NCBI GenBank assembly: GCA_002723275.1
Contig: PBNZ01000024.1
Location: 1-63,116, forward strand
Source of the DNA: Planctomycetaceae bacterium
GTDB taxonomy: Bacteria > Planctomycetota > Planctomycetia > Pirellulales > Pirellulaceae
Direction: 5' to 3'
Length of the DNA stretch: 63,116 nucleotides
Part shown: piece by piece, positions 35,437 to 44,386 of the stretch
How the letters are laid out: each line of letters begins with the position of its first letter
Numbering within the stretch: position 1 is the first letter of the stretch
Position numbers and translations under genes: made by a program
The notes under the pieces: generated by a model
Databases searched by the model: none
Told to the model about the DNA's origin: nothing
The model's input: only the letters and a program-made list of their open reading frames with translations

Positions 35437-36921
35437 TTAATGGGCTTTTTTGCTCTTGGTGTCATTTTCGGTGGTGCGAATACGTTGTAGATATTCCAGT
35501 CCATTCGCAAAAACCTGAAGAATGGCAGCCAGATCAGCATCGGAGTGTTCGGTCGACAAAAAGCCGCCTCGATCGCCACCTCTCATGAAAATACCGTGGT
35601 GAATGAGGAAATAGGAGAGCCACGCATAATCTTCTGGTGTCAATCCGCTTTCGCTGACGGCGATTGAGAAAAACGATCCAAAATGCGTGTAACGCACGGG
35701 AAGGTTGAAAGAACTCGCCTGCTCATTCAACTGACCCACTAATGTCTCGGTACGTCGATTGAGCTTTGCCTGAAGGTCCGGTCCTTCAAGAATCAGTTTG
35801 GCAAGCACAGCTTGGGCAGCGACCAGTGACAGGGGGTGCTTGCAAAACGTACCGGCAAAAAAAACGGTTCGATTGGATTGGATCGTTTTGCTCGCTCCCA
35901 AATATTGCATCGGAGCTTCACGTCCGGCGATGACCGACAAGGGCAAGCCTCCTCCCACGATCTTGCTATAGGTGACGAGATCAGCGTCAATCTTGAAATA
36001 GGCTTGAGCGCCTCCGGGGTGGATGCGAAAGCCGGTTACCATCTCGTCAAAAATAAGCAAAGCACCGCATTCGCGTGTCGCCTCGCGTAATGCGACAAGG
36101 AACTCGCCCGGCTGCAATTCTGGACTTCGACTCTGGACCGGTTCCACGAGCACTGCGGCTATGTCACGCCCCTTTTTCTTGATCCAATTTAGTGATGCAT
36201 CGCTGCCGTATTGTAAAACGACCACGTCTTTTGCGACTGACTTGGGAATACCAGGGGATGCTGGTACCGCCTGTCCCCGTTGACTAGCATTCAGAAGTGA
36301 AAGTAGCGGTGCGTTAAAACGCAACTTCGGTAACCAGTTTACTACTTTTCGACGCACATATTCGGTAATCGGTGCACGCATCAAAACGGAGTCGGTATGC
36401 CCGTGGTAAGAATTGCTGAAGATAACAATTTTCTGGCGACGAGTATGTGCTCGAGCGACGCGAATCGCCGTCATGATCGCTTCAGTGCCAGTGTTACTGA
36501 AACAAACACGAGGCATACCCGTAACATCAACCAGTTGTTGTGCGACTTGGCCAGCAAGTTCCGTTTGAACACCAATCGGAAAACCTGCCTGTAAACGATC
36601 GGCGATCGCAGTCTGGATGAATTCGGGATTGTGTCCAAATAGATTCGTGCCTAGGCCTTGTAGCACATCTACGTACTCATTGCCATCAATGTCCCAAACT
36701 CTTGAGCCTTTCGCTCGTTGCACGACGATTGGATAGGCAAGGTCGCGCGTCAATTCGTTCCGGTTCGCCACGATTGAACTTTTATCGGCGAGGAAAGGCG
36801 CAACTTTCTCGGAGTGTTCTTTGGAAAGCTGGGTTCGTTTTTGATAGGAATTGACGAATGACTCAAAAGTCAATGGAAGATGTTTCGTCGATTCGGTCAC
36901 GTTGTGCGTGCGCGTTTCCAT
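35437..36921 (-). CDS. Free-standing GSA-type class III aminotransferase
   Basis: PLP-dependent aminotransferase of the glutamate-1-semialdehyde type, 494 residues from the ATG at 36921 (AAGGTGG upstream; it shares one base with the stop of the methyltransferase gene). Motifs: DIDGNEYVDVLQGLG, NTGTEAIMTAIRVAR (about 143-157), SYHGHTD (171-177), the acidic PLP-binding LIFDEMVTGFR (289-299) and TYSKIVGGGLP with the Schiff-base Lys at 320. Similar domains are fused inside PKS/NRPS proteins of the iturin/mycosubtilin and microcystin type, where they convert a carrier-bound beta-keto group to a beta-amino group. Here the domain is a separate gene. Given two PKS modules with degenerate KR domains, a beta-keto thioester is the likely substrate (inference). 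Confidence 0.9.
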   Translation of the reverse strand: METRTHNVTESTKHLPLTFESFVNSYQKRTQLSKEHSEKVAPFLADKSSIVANRNELTRDLAYPIVVQRAKGSRVWDIDGNEYVDVLQGLGTNLFGHNPEFIQTAIADRLQAGFPIGVQTELAGQVAQQLVDVTGMPRVCFSNTGTEAIMTAIRVARAHTRRQKIVIFSNSYHGHTDSVLMRAPITEYVRRKVVNWLPKLRFNAPLLSLLNASQRGQAVPASPGIPKSVAKDVVVLQYGSDASLNWIKKKGRDIAAVLVEPVQSRSPELQPGEFLVALREATRECGALLIFDEMVTGFRIHPGGAQAYFKIDADLVTYSKIVGGGLPLSVIAGREAPMQYLGASKTIQSNRTVFFAGTFCKHPLSLVAAQAVLAKLILEGPDLQAKLNRRTETLVGQLNEQASSFNLPVRYTHFGSFFSIAVSESGLTPEDYAWLSYFLIHHGIFMRGGDRGGFLSTEHSDADLAAILQVFANGLEYLQRIRTTENDTKSKKAH

Positions 36922-37787
36922 TAACCCACCTTTTCGCAAATGAAGTGGGCGGAGTGATCGTCGTCGATATTTGGATCACCGTCGATCGTTTCCATTCTTA
37001 TCTCATCAAAACCGACACTCGAAAGTACCGATCGGACAGCTGTAAGGTCGTGGCCTACGACAGGGAAATCGACGTCTTCGCGCGTCCAGGTCGGTTCGAA
37101 TCGATTGAAGTTTTGAATCATCTTTAAACGGAGACCGACGAATCTTCGTCGGCTCATGAGGCCGTATACAGGGCGTCTTATATATGCGGCAAATCGTTGT
37201 GTAACGGACAACCTGTCGGGTTGGTAAAACATGGTCACACGGAATGCACCGCTTTGTTCTTTTGTTGCGTATCGAGGCGTTACCATCCAGGCGCATCCTG
37301 GCGTGATCTCGCCTTCGGTGGGGCGTCCTTGCCACCACTTTGCGAGTTGTCCCGGATGATTAAGATCAAAAACGAATCTTCCTGGACGTCGCAAAGAGGC
37401 CACTGCGTTGTCAAACACCTTCCGTAAATCGTCGATGGTGGAAAGATGATTTAACGACGCACTCGTTGAAAAAATTGCATCAAAACGATTCTCCTCTCGA
37501 TAGCTACGCACATCGGAATGAACGAATCTTGCACCCGGAGCATTTGTGCGAGCCACGGCCAGCATCTTTTCTGATAGGTCTAAGCCCGTTACTTCGTATC
37601 CCTGCTCAACCAGTGGTTTGATGAGTTGCCCAGTTCCACAACATAGGTCGAGGATTTCCGCATTTTGCTGCAGGCCAGGCAACAAGGCTCGTCTCAATAA
37701 ATCCATCTGCGGGGAATAGTAAGACGGTCCCATTGTGCGATTGTATAATTCCGCCCACCGGTCGTAGCAGTCCTGGTTCTCACTCAT
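36921..37787 (-). CDS. SAM-dependent methyltransferase
   Basis: Class I methyltransferase, 288 residues. SAM-binding motif I is EILDLCCGTGQL (about 44-55), followed by the acidic end of strand 2 (VTGLDLSEKM), a motif II-type segment FVHSDVRSYR and FDAIFSTSASLNHL. The C-terminal half is a beta-rich extension with aromatic and basic residues. It overlaps the reductase gene upstream by eight nt and the aminotransferase gene downstream by one, so it belongs to the operon. It would O-, N- or C-methylate the product or an intermediate; the sequence does not say which. Confidence 0.9.
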   Translation of the reverse strand: MSENQDCYDRWAELYNRTMGPSYYSPQMDLLRRALLPGLQQNAEILDLCCGTGQLIKPLVEQGYEVTGLDLSEKMLAVARTNAPGARFVHSDVRSYREENRFDAIFSTSASLNHLSTIDDLRKVFDNAVASLRRPGRFVFDLNHPGQLAKWWQGRPTEGEITPGCAWMVTPRYATKEQSGAFRVTMFYQPDRLSVTQRFAAYIRRPVYGLMSRRRFVGLRLKMIQNFNRFEPTWTREDVDFPVVGHDLTAVRSVLSSVGFDEIRMETIDGDPNIDDDHSAHFICEKVG

Positions 37788-39246
37788 TGTGATCCCCTCC
37801 CGCTGCCGCCTCTAGATCACTTGCCAACATTGCATCGATGTAGACCCTGAACAATTCCTCGGTTAAATCTGGGGCAGAGAACGGAGCGTGACTCAGTGCA
37901 AATTTGGCTCGGCTCGCATCATACGGAAGCATTTTTGGAAGTTGTTGGTTTTCCGATGTTGCGGATGGCGTAGAGAAAAATGGGACTAACGAATAAAGCG
38001 GGTGGTCGGTTTGACCTGCGGCAGCGAGTTGACGGAGATGATTTCGCCATTCTTCCTGCGACACCCGAGAGATTGAAATCCCGGCATTTTCACATGCTTT
38101 AAATAGAACATCTGAAGATTTGGGGTGCGGGTGGAAAAGATGAAATCGATCTAAATCAGGATTTGATGCCGGATCCTGATGTTTCTTGCCATTTACTGTA
38201 AGCCAAACAATTGATTGGGCGGCGAAATCAACCGGAAGAACATCCATCACGAGTTCGCCCGTGGGAGCCATGCCGGAACGTACGAAACCGTTCACCAGTC
38301 GATACAGGAAGTCGGAACGGTTTGACTGGCCGGTTCGGCTGTCTCCCGTGACCGGTCCGGGACGGTAAATAGTGACCTCCAAACCACGCTTAGCTGCCTC
38401 AGTTGCCAAATGTTCTCCGACCCACTTCGTTAAATCGTATCCCCCTGAGGGTGGTGGTACGCTCTCCAGGCCATCATTTTCGAAGAATCGCTTGGGGCCT
38501 GCGAGTGCAATCGGTGGGAGAACGCTCAGTGATGATACGTAATGAAACGCCGCCCCTGAATCGCAAGCCACACGGATTGCTTCACGCACGCCGAAAACGT
38601 TCGTCGACTTCAGGTTCGAATACGGCATTCCATGATGCACTTCCGCGCCGTTGTGCAACACGAGGTCGATGCAATTCGTGAGTTGGTCGTAATCTGATGC
38701 GTTAATGCCTAACTTCCCTCTTTGGAGGTTGCCAGGAATTGCGATGATGCGATTCTCAAAACAAGACTGCCAGAGTCCAAACTGTTCCAAAGCGTATCGG
38801 AGACGATCCGAAAGTTTGGGTTGGCTGGCGGCGAGATCGGTCGAAGATGCCCCGGCTGGGGTGACCGAAGCGGGGCGGACCAAACAATGGACGCGTGCCT
38901 CGGTTTGGCACAATGCTTCTCGTAAAAGATAGGTCCCCAAAAAACCGGTTGCGCCTGTAAGTAGGATATTCTTCGGGATCGCTGAATGGCTGCGTCGCTC
39001 GTGCGAAGGCCGAATATCTTCAGGCAGTTTTGAATCGGAGTCCCATTCGGCGGATGGCGCGCGTTTAGTCGCTTTGAGAAGGGCGATGACTTCCGCTTTG
39101 TTGGCAATCAGTTTTTCTCTTAAGTCATTTGAAAAAATGCCCTTAGGTGCATCGCAATGAAGCGATTCACCCTCCAGCCAAAGTCGAACGCCAATCCTTC
39201 GAAGGTCGACGAGTAGGTCCGTGAGTTGCGATTTTGAGGGGTTCAT
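37780..39246 (-). CDS. Free-standing thioester reductase with TubC-type docking domain
   Basis: First gene of the minus-strand operon, 488 residues. The N-terminus (about 8-58: LLVDLRRIGVRLWLEGESLH, then APKGIFSNDLREKL and AEVIALLK) matches the TubC_N beta-hairpin docking fold that recruits NRPS/PKS partners. From residue 92 it is an NAD(P)H-dependent extended-SDR thioester reductase: LLTGATGFLG (96-104), DLVLHNGAEV, and the catalytic YDLTK with Tyr270 and Lys274. Such domains are usually fused to the last NRPS module, where they release the chain as aldehyde or alcohol. Here it is separate, and the cluster lacks a terminal TE, so it is the best candidate for chain release, docking onto a carrier protein through its own docking domain (inference). 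Confidence 0.9.
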   Translation of the reverse strand: MNPSKSQLTDLLVDLRRIGVRLWLEGESLHCDAPKGIFSNDLREKLIANKAEVIALLKATKRAPSAEWDSDSKLPEDIRPSHERRSHSAIPKNILLTGATGFLGTYLLREALCQTEARVHCLVRPASVTPAGASSTDLAASQPKLSDRLRYALEQFGLWQSCFENRIIAIPGNLQRGKLGINASDYDQLTNCIDLVLHNGAEVHHGMPYSNLKSTNVFGVREAIRVACDSGAAFHYVSSLSVLPPIALAGPKRFFENDGLESVPPPSGGYDLTKWVGEHLATEAAKRGLEVTIYRPGPVTGDSRTGQSNRSDFLYRLVNGFVRSGMAPTGELVMDVLPVDFAAQSIVWLTVNGKKHQDPASNPDLDRFHLFHPHPKSSDVLFKACENAGISISRVSQEEWRNHLRQLAAAGQTDHPLYSLVPFFSTPSATSENQQLPKMLPYDASRAKFALSHAPFSAPDLTEELFRVYIDAMLASDLEAAAGGDHNE

Positions 39247-39649
39247 CGATGTTCTTCGGGCATTTCAGTATTTATGTTTCTTTGCCACGACTGATATAAT
39301 CCGATCGCAAACCCCCTGAAAGGGTTGTATCTCGTGCTTAGATAAGACTCGATGTCAACGATAGATTTTCATCGCAACGATTTACTTCAATAGGATTCTA
39401 TGACGATGATTTATTCTAGCTTGTCGGTTGAGAAGCTTGTAATTAGCGGCTAACCTTTACCATCGGTCTTGTTGTGACTGATTCTCAATAGTGATTTTAA
39501 CGGGAGTTGGTTTTGACTCCAAGGTCTTACGGTGAAAAGGTTTGCGCTATATAATAAAGAATAAATCACGCCAGCGAAATCGATCGAATAGCGATCTTCA
39601 TGCGTTGTGAGTGATGCCAAAACGGCTTTACATCGCCTAAGCGGACAAT
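39247..39649. promoter_or_regulatory. Divergent promoter region of the two biosynthetic operons
   Basis: The 403-nt AT-rich gap separates the reductase start (minus) from the PKS start (plus) and should carry both operon promoters. For the plus strand, TATAAT at 39550-39555 is a perfect -10 box, with a weak TTACGG 17 nt upstream at 39527-39532; a TTGACT at 39513-39518 is too far away (31 nt). No clear minus-strand promoter or operator repeat was found. No regulator gene is present in the window. Confidence 0.5.
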
Positions 39650-42600
39650 ATGAGTGATAATGAATCTGAACGTATTCTCGACGTTTTGCGTCGTGCGCGC
39701 GCCGAAATCGAACAGCTGAAACGCTCCGAAGATAATCGGATCGCGGTCGTCGGCATGGCAGCTCGCGTTCCAGGGGCTGAATCCACTAATGAATATTGGC
39801 AATTATTACGGACCGGACAGTCTGGAATTCGAGAAGTATCGCTCAACGATTTGGCGAAGTCGGGTATATCTCCGGAAGTCTACGAGGATAAAAAGTACGT
39901 AAGACGAGCCGCAACTTTTCTTGGACCGAGTGAATTCGACGCGAAGTTTTTTGGTTATTCTCCCGCCGAAGCTGATGTTTTAGATCCTCAGCATCGTGTT
40001 TTTTTGGAAAACGCGTGGACTGCACTAGAAGACGCCGGCTACGACGCCCAGCAATATGGCGGTCGCATTGGTGTTTTTGGTGGATCGGCGCTCAACAGCT
40101 ATATCGTAAATCTATCGGCACATCGCCCCACACGTGATTCAATTGGGGAAGTCCAGGCGGTCGTTGGCAATGTGATGGGGCTTATGCCAACACGGGTCTC
40201 CTATCATCTTGATTTGCGTGGTCCCAGTTGCGGAATTCAGACTGGATGTTCCACGTCACTCGTCGCGATTCACTCGGCCTGCCGAAGTCTGATCGATGGG
40301 GAATGTGATCTTGCGCTGGCAGGTGGGGTCACCGTCACCCACACGACGCCTGCCGGTTATTTGTACGAAGAAGGCAACATCGCCTCGCCTGATGGACTTT
40401 GTCGAGCGTTCGACGCAGCAGGACGAGGAACCGTCTTTGGGAATGGAGTCGGAGTTGTTGTTTTGAAGCCATTGGCAACGGCACTTAATGAAGGTGATGA
40501 TATTCGGGCCGTTATTCTCGGATCAGCTACAAACAACGACGGTGCTGATAAGGTTGGCTTGCTCGCGCCCAGCGTGAATGGACAAGCGGAGGTTATTTCC
40601 CAGGCAATCAAAGCCGCCGGAATTGATCCGGCAACCTTATCGTACGTCGAAGCACATGGCACCGCGACTGAGCTTGGCGATCCGGTGGAATTTGCAGCCT
40701 TGGATAAAGCGATTGGGGGATCGTTGGACGCGGCATCCAAACGTTGTGCGATCGGGTCTGCAAAAACCAATCTTGGCCACCTTGATGCCGCCGCAGGTGT
40801 GGCCGGTCTGATTAAGGTTGTGCTTTCACTGCAGAACAAGGAATTACCTCCGAGTCTCAACTACGAGAAGCCGAATCCCCAAATCGACTTTGATAATCGT
40901 CCTTTCTACGTCAATTCGCACCTCAGCGACTGGGTATCGACTGGCCAACCACGTCGCGCCGGCGTGAGCTCGTTTGGAATGGGCGGCACCAATGCCCATG
41001 TCATCGTTGAAGAAGCGCCCGAAGTCAATCACAATCGGCTATCGGATTCCCGTGAAGGCTCGTCATGGCAGGTCCTCCCCTTGTCGGCGAAGGATTCAGA
41101 GGCCCTGAATAAGCGGCAAGAGCAAATCGTCGATCACGTTCGAGGTCTAAGTCAACTGGATTTGCAGCATCAGCAGCCAAGTCGACCATCGAGCGCTGGA
41201 GCGACCGATGATATCCTTGCCAATATGGCATATACCTTGCAGATCGGTCGCCGGGCCATGAAATACCGTTCTGCTATCGTTTCTCGAAGCTTGACGGAAT
41301 TCGCTGAAATGCTCGAGGGTGGCATCGAGACGTACGTAGCTGAGAGCAATGTGAGCGTGGCCTTCATGTTTCCGGGGCAAGGCGCGCAGTACCCGGGAAT
41401 GACGCGTGAGCTCTATCAGACCTATCGACGTTTCCGCGATACTATGAATGAGTGTGCAGATATTCTAGGCCCCAACCTGGATCTGCTCGACTTGGTATAC
41501 GGAACAACCACGGAGGGTGCCAACGGTGCAAACGCTAAGGAGGGACAGCTCAAATCAACCATCAACACGCAACCGGCAATGTTTGCCGTCGAGTATGCAC
41601 TTGCAGACCTTTTGATTAGCTTTGGGATCCAACCCAGTGCACTCATTGGGCATAGTTTAGGTGAATACGTTGCTGCCTGTTTGGCAGGCGTTTTTTCCCT
41701 ATCTGATGCGTTGAGACTAGTTCAATTTCGCGGCCAAGTTATGCAAAGGTGCGAGCCCGGTTCAATGCTTGCCGTGATGCAGGGCGAGGCGCAAGTGAAA
41801 TCGTTATTGCCCGACAATCTCGAAATTGCCGTGCAGAATAGTCGATTGCAAACAGTGGTGGCGGGTTCCAAGCCAGAGATACGAAATTTCGAGCTCATGC
41901 TTCGAGAGCGGGATATAGCCTGTCAGCTTCTTCAGACATCTCATGCGTTCCACTCATCGTTAATGGATCCGGCGTTAGGCCCTCTGCATGAATGTCTCTC
42001 GGGGATTGAGTTGAATGCTCCTCGATTGAATCTGATATCAAACCGCACGGGCGAGTGGCTCTCTCAGGAACAAGCTACGAATCCCGATTATTGGGTCGAG
42101 CACCTACGTCACACGGTGCGTTTTGCTGACGGAATGGATTTGCTTACGCAACTACCGAACACTGTTTTTCTCGAGGTCGGACCTGGTCAAACGCTCGGAA
42201 GGCTAGTGAAAACGCAAAAAGCGGACGCGATTTCAATCGCAACCCTGCCTGGACCGCACGAAAATCGTGCAGACGAAGAATGCTTGACGCATGGGCTGGC
42301 AGAACTCTGGTGTAGGGGAGTACCTCTGCAATGGCATCAAATTAATTCCGGCGAAGTTCGTAATCGGGTCCCGTTGCCGACCTACCCCTTTAGTCGCACG
42401 CCTCATCTCGTCCCGGCCGCGCATCAGGCCGGCTCCCACAGCTTGGACGATGTCGCTGAATCGGATCAGAAACGGGAAGAGGTGGAGGATTGGTGTTATG
42501 TTCCAAGCTGGCATAATCGTCCACTTATTCCAAGCCGGGAGATGTCCGATCCGTTGACGGTCATCTTTGGCGAATACCGTGATTTAGACTTGGTCGACAC

Positions 42601-44323
42601 GCCTCTTTCGATCGCCTCGCCGATTCTCGTGCAAGCCGGGGCTGCCTGGGTTGCCGACGAGGAAACGATAACGATCGATCCAGATTGCAAAGATGATTAT
42701 GTCCGACTTTGGCAAGAGCTAGAAGCACGTCATGGTGCGGTACCACTTCGTTTAGTCTGTCCATGGACACCGACGCAGTCCGCAATAATTGCGTTCGAAC
42801 GACTCGTGTGTCTGGCACAAAGCTTGGCCAATCGTTCATCGCAGGAAACGGTAGACCTAACCGTACTTACGTCTGGCCTTGTTGACGTAACCGGCGACGA
42901 GAAAATTCTCAATGAGCAATCCGTGCTTGTCGGATTGCTAAACTCGCTGCCCCATGAGGTTGCGGGGCTACGGTGTCGCGTGGTTGATTTGCCTGCCTCG
43001 GTTCAAAAACGATCACGAATTAAAGGCTCTGTTGCAGCGGAATTATCGCAGCCGATAGAATCCGCTCAACGTTTGATTGCCTTGCGTGAGCGTCGTCGCT
43101 GGGTTCAGTCATACACGTCGGTGCCGCTATCGAAATCGAATTCTGACCTGTTATCTGAAGGTGCGACCTATTTGGTCGTCGGGGATCTTTTGGATGGCTT
43201 AAATATGGTCTACGCGCAATCACTCCGAACTCACCTGACAGCAAAGGTAATCTTGTTGGGACCGAGCGATTTACCGGACGTCAACGAATGGGACAGTTGG
43301 CTCGCGACCCACGGTAATCGACATCCGGTAAGCCAGCTTATTCATCGGATCAAAGCATTAGGTCGTGAGTCAACGGATTTTGTATTTTGTGTTGCTGATT
43401 TAAACGATGCATCAAGCGTTGAATCTGCCGTGATGGCGGCACTTGACCGCATCGGAGAATCAGACATTCAGGGTTTGTTCTATGGTGGCGTTATGGGAGG
43501 CGAAGCAAGCTGTCCTCTCGGTGAGCTCGATGAATTGGCTCAGGATCGAATATTAAATCGAAAAATATCAACGGTCGCTGCACTAGACCGTCTCCTCGGT
43601 ACGACACAACCGAGTTTCGCGGTCTTGCAGTCTTCCCTTTCTTCGATCGTAGGCGGGCCAGGTTTTGCGGCCTACGCTGCAGCTAGCTCGTTTCTCGATG
43701 CGGCAGTTGCGACAATAGCTTCTACCTGTTCGGAACGACGTGGCGCGTCAGCGGCTGAATTCCCGATTGTGAGTGTTAATTGGGATGCCTGCCAGCTTGA
43801 GGAAGCATCGGCGTTCGGTGATTCGGAGTTAATGGCAAAGGCCATCCAGGTCGATGAAATTTGGGAGGTGACCAAACGCATTCTTGCTGCCACGATTGGG
43901 CCGCAAGTCGTCGTTTCACCGCGGCCTTTGATGCCTAGGGTTTTGGCTGCGGCCGCGCCCGATGTTTGCCAGGACGAATCGATAGAGCGACAGCGACCGA
44001 ATATTTCATCAGAATATGTTGCACCTCAGACGCCCGTCGAAAAAGCGGTTGCCAAAGCGATGGGGGATTTGTTGGGAATATCCAAGATCGGTTTGCATGA
44101 TGACTTTTTTGCCTTGGGAGGACACTCGCTGTTAGCAATTCAAGCGATTACCAAGCTGCGCAAACAGTTCAATGTGGACCTGCCGATGCGAGCGATCTTG
44201 CAAGGAACGCCAACGGTCGCTGGGATTTCGGAAGTGGTCGTCGAGTGTCTGCCTGATTTGAAAGCTGAGGATGTGTCAATCGTCGAGGATCTTCTGGGAA
44301 GTCTTGAGGCAGAGCAAAAGTAA
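39650..44323 (+). CDS. Type I PKS module, KS-AT-KR(degenerate)-ACP
   Basis: First gene of the plus-strand operon, 1557 residues. A short N-terminal helix (5-25) suits a docking coiled coil. Ketosynthase with Cys200 in GIQTGCSTS (variant of TACSSS), His336 in EAHGTAT and His377 in NLGHL. Acyltransferase with Ser669 in GHSLGE and HAFHS (765-769), the malonyl-CoA signature. The ketoreductase region is more damaged than in the other PKS: the NADPH loop reads LVVGDLLDG, and the Asn after the catalytic Tyr1342 is Ser1346, although Ser1329 remains. Carrier GGHS with Ser1493. The KS is not of the KSQ loading type and no loading domain precedes it, so it probably extends a starter supplied by another protein and leaves a beta-keto group. 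Confidence 0.92.
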   Translation: MSDNESERILDVLRRARAEIEQLKRSEDNRIAVVGMAARVPGAESTNEYWQLLRTGQSGIREVSLNDLAKSGISPEVYEDKKYVRRAATFLGPSEFDAKFFGYSPAEADVLDPQHRVFLENAWTALEDAGYDAQQYGGRIGVFGGSALNSYIVNLSAHRPTRDSIGEVQAVVGNVMGLMPTRVSYHLDLRGPSCGIQTGCSTSLVAIHSACRSLIDGECDLALAGGVTVTHTTPAGYLYEEGNIASPDGLCRAFDAAGRGTVFGNGVGVVVLKPLATALNEGDDIRAVILGSATNNDGADKVGLLAPSVNGQAEVISQAIKAAGIDPATLSYVEAHGTATELGDPVEFAALDKAIGGSLDAASKRCAIGSAKTNLGHLDAAAGVAGLIKVVLSLQNKELPPSLNYEKPNPQIDFDNRPFYVNSHLSDWVSTGQPRRAGVSSFGMGGTNAHVIVEEAPEVNHNRLSDSREGSSWQVLPLSAKDSEALNKRQEQIVDHVRGLSQLDLQHQQPSRPSSAGATDDILANMAYTLQIGRRAMKYRSAIVSRSLTEFAEMLEGGIETYVAESNVSVAFMFPGQGAQYPGMTRELYQTYRRFRDTMNECADILGPNLDLLDLVYGTTTEGANGANAKEGQLKSTINTQPAMFAVEYALADLLISFGIQPSALIGHSLGEYVAACLAGVFSLSDALRLVQFRGQVMQRCEPGSMLAVMQGEAQVKSLLPDNLEIAVQNSRLQTVVAGSKPEIRNFELMLRERDIACQLLQTSHAFHSSLMDPALGPLHECLSGIELNAPRLNLISNRTGEWLSQEQATNPDYWVEHLRHTVRFADGMDLLTQLPNTVFLEVGPGQTLGRLVKTQKADAISIATLPGPHENRADEECLTHGLAELWCRGVPLQWHQINSGEVRNRVPLPTYPFSRTPHLVPAAHQAGSHSLDDVAESDQKREEVEDWCYVPSWHNRPLIPSREMSDPLTVIFGEYRDLDLVDTPLSIASPILVQAGAAWVADEETITIDPDCKDDYVRLWQELEARHGAVPLRLVCPWTPTQSAIIAFERLVCLAQSLANRSSQETVDLTVLTSGLVDVTGDEKILNEQSVLVGLLNSLPHEVAGLRCRVVDLPASVQKRSRIKGSVAAELSQPIESAQRLIALRERRRWVQSYTSVPLSKSNSDLLSEGATYLVVGDLLDGLNMVYAQSLRTHLTAKVILLGPSDLPDVNEWDSWLATHGNRHPVSQLIHRIKALGRESTDFVFCVADLNDASSVESAVMAALDRIGESDIQGLFYGGVMGGEASCPLGELDELAQDRILNRKISTVAALDRLLGTTQPSFAVLQSSLSSIVGGPGFAAYAAASSFLDAAVATIASTCSERRGASAAEFPIVSVNWDACQLEEASAFGDSELMAKAIQVDEIWEVTKRILAATIGPQVVVSPRPLMPRVLAAAAPDVCQDESIERQRPNISSEYVAPQTPVEKAVAKAMGDLLGISKIGLHDDFFALGGHSLLAIQAITKLRKQFNVDLPMRAILQGTPTVAGISEVVVECLPDLKAEDVSIVEDLLGSLEAEQK

Positions 44324-44386
44324 ATAGTTCATCTAACAGCGAATCCAATTCTTCAAAGCGGCGGAGCAAATCTCGGTCGATAAATC

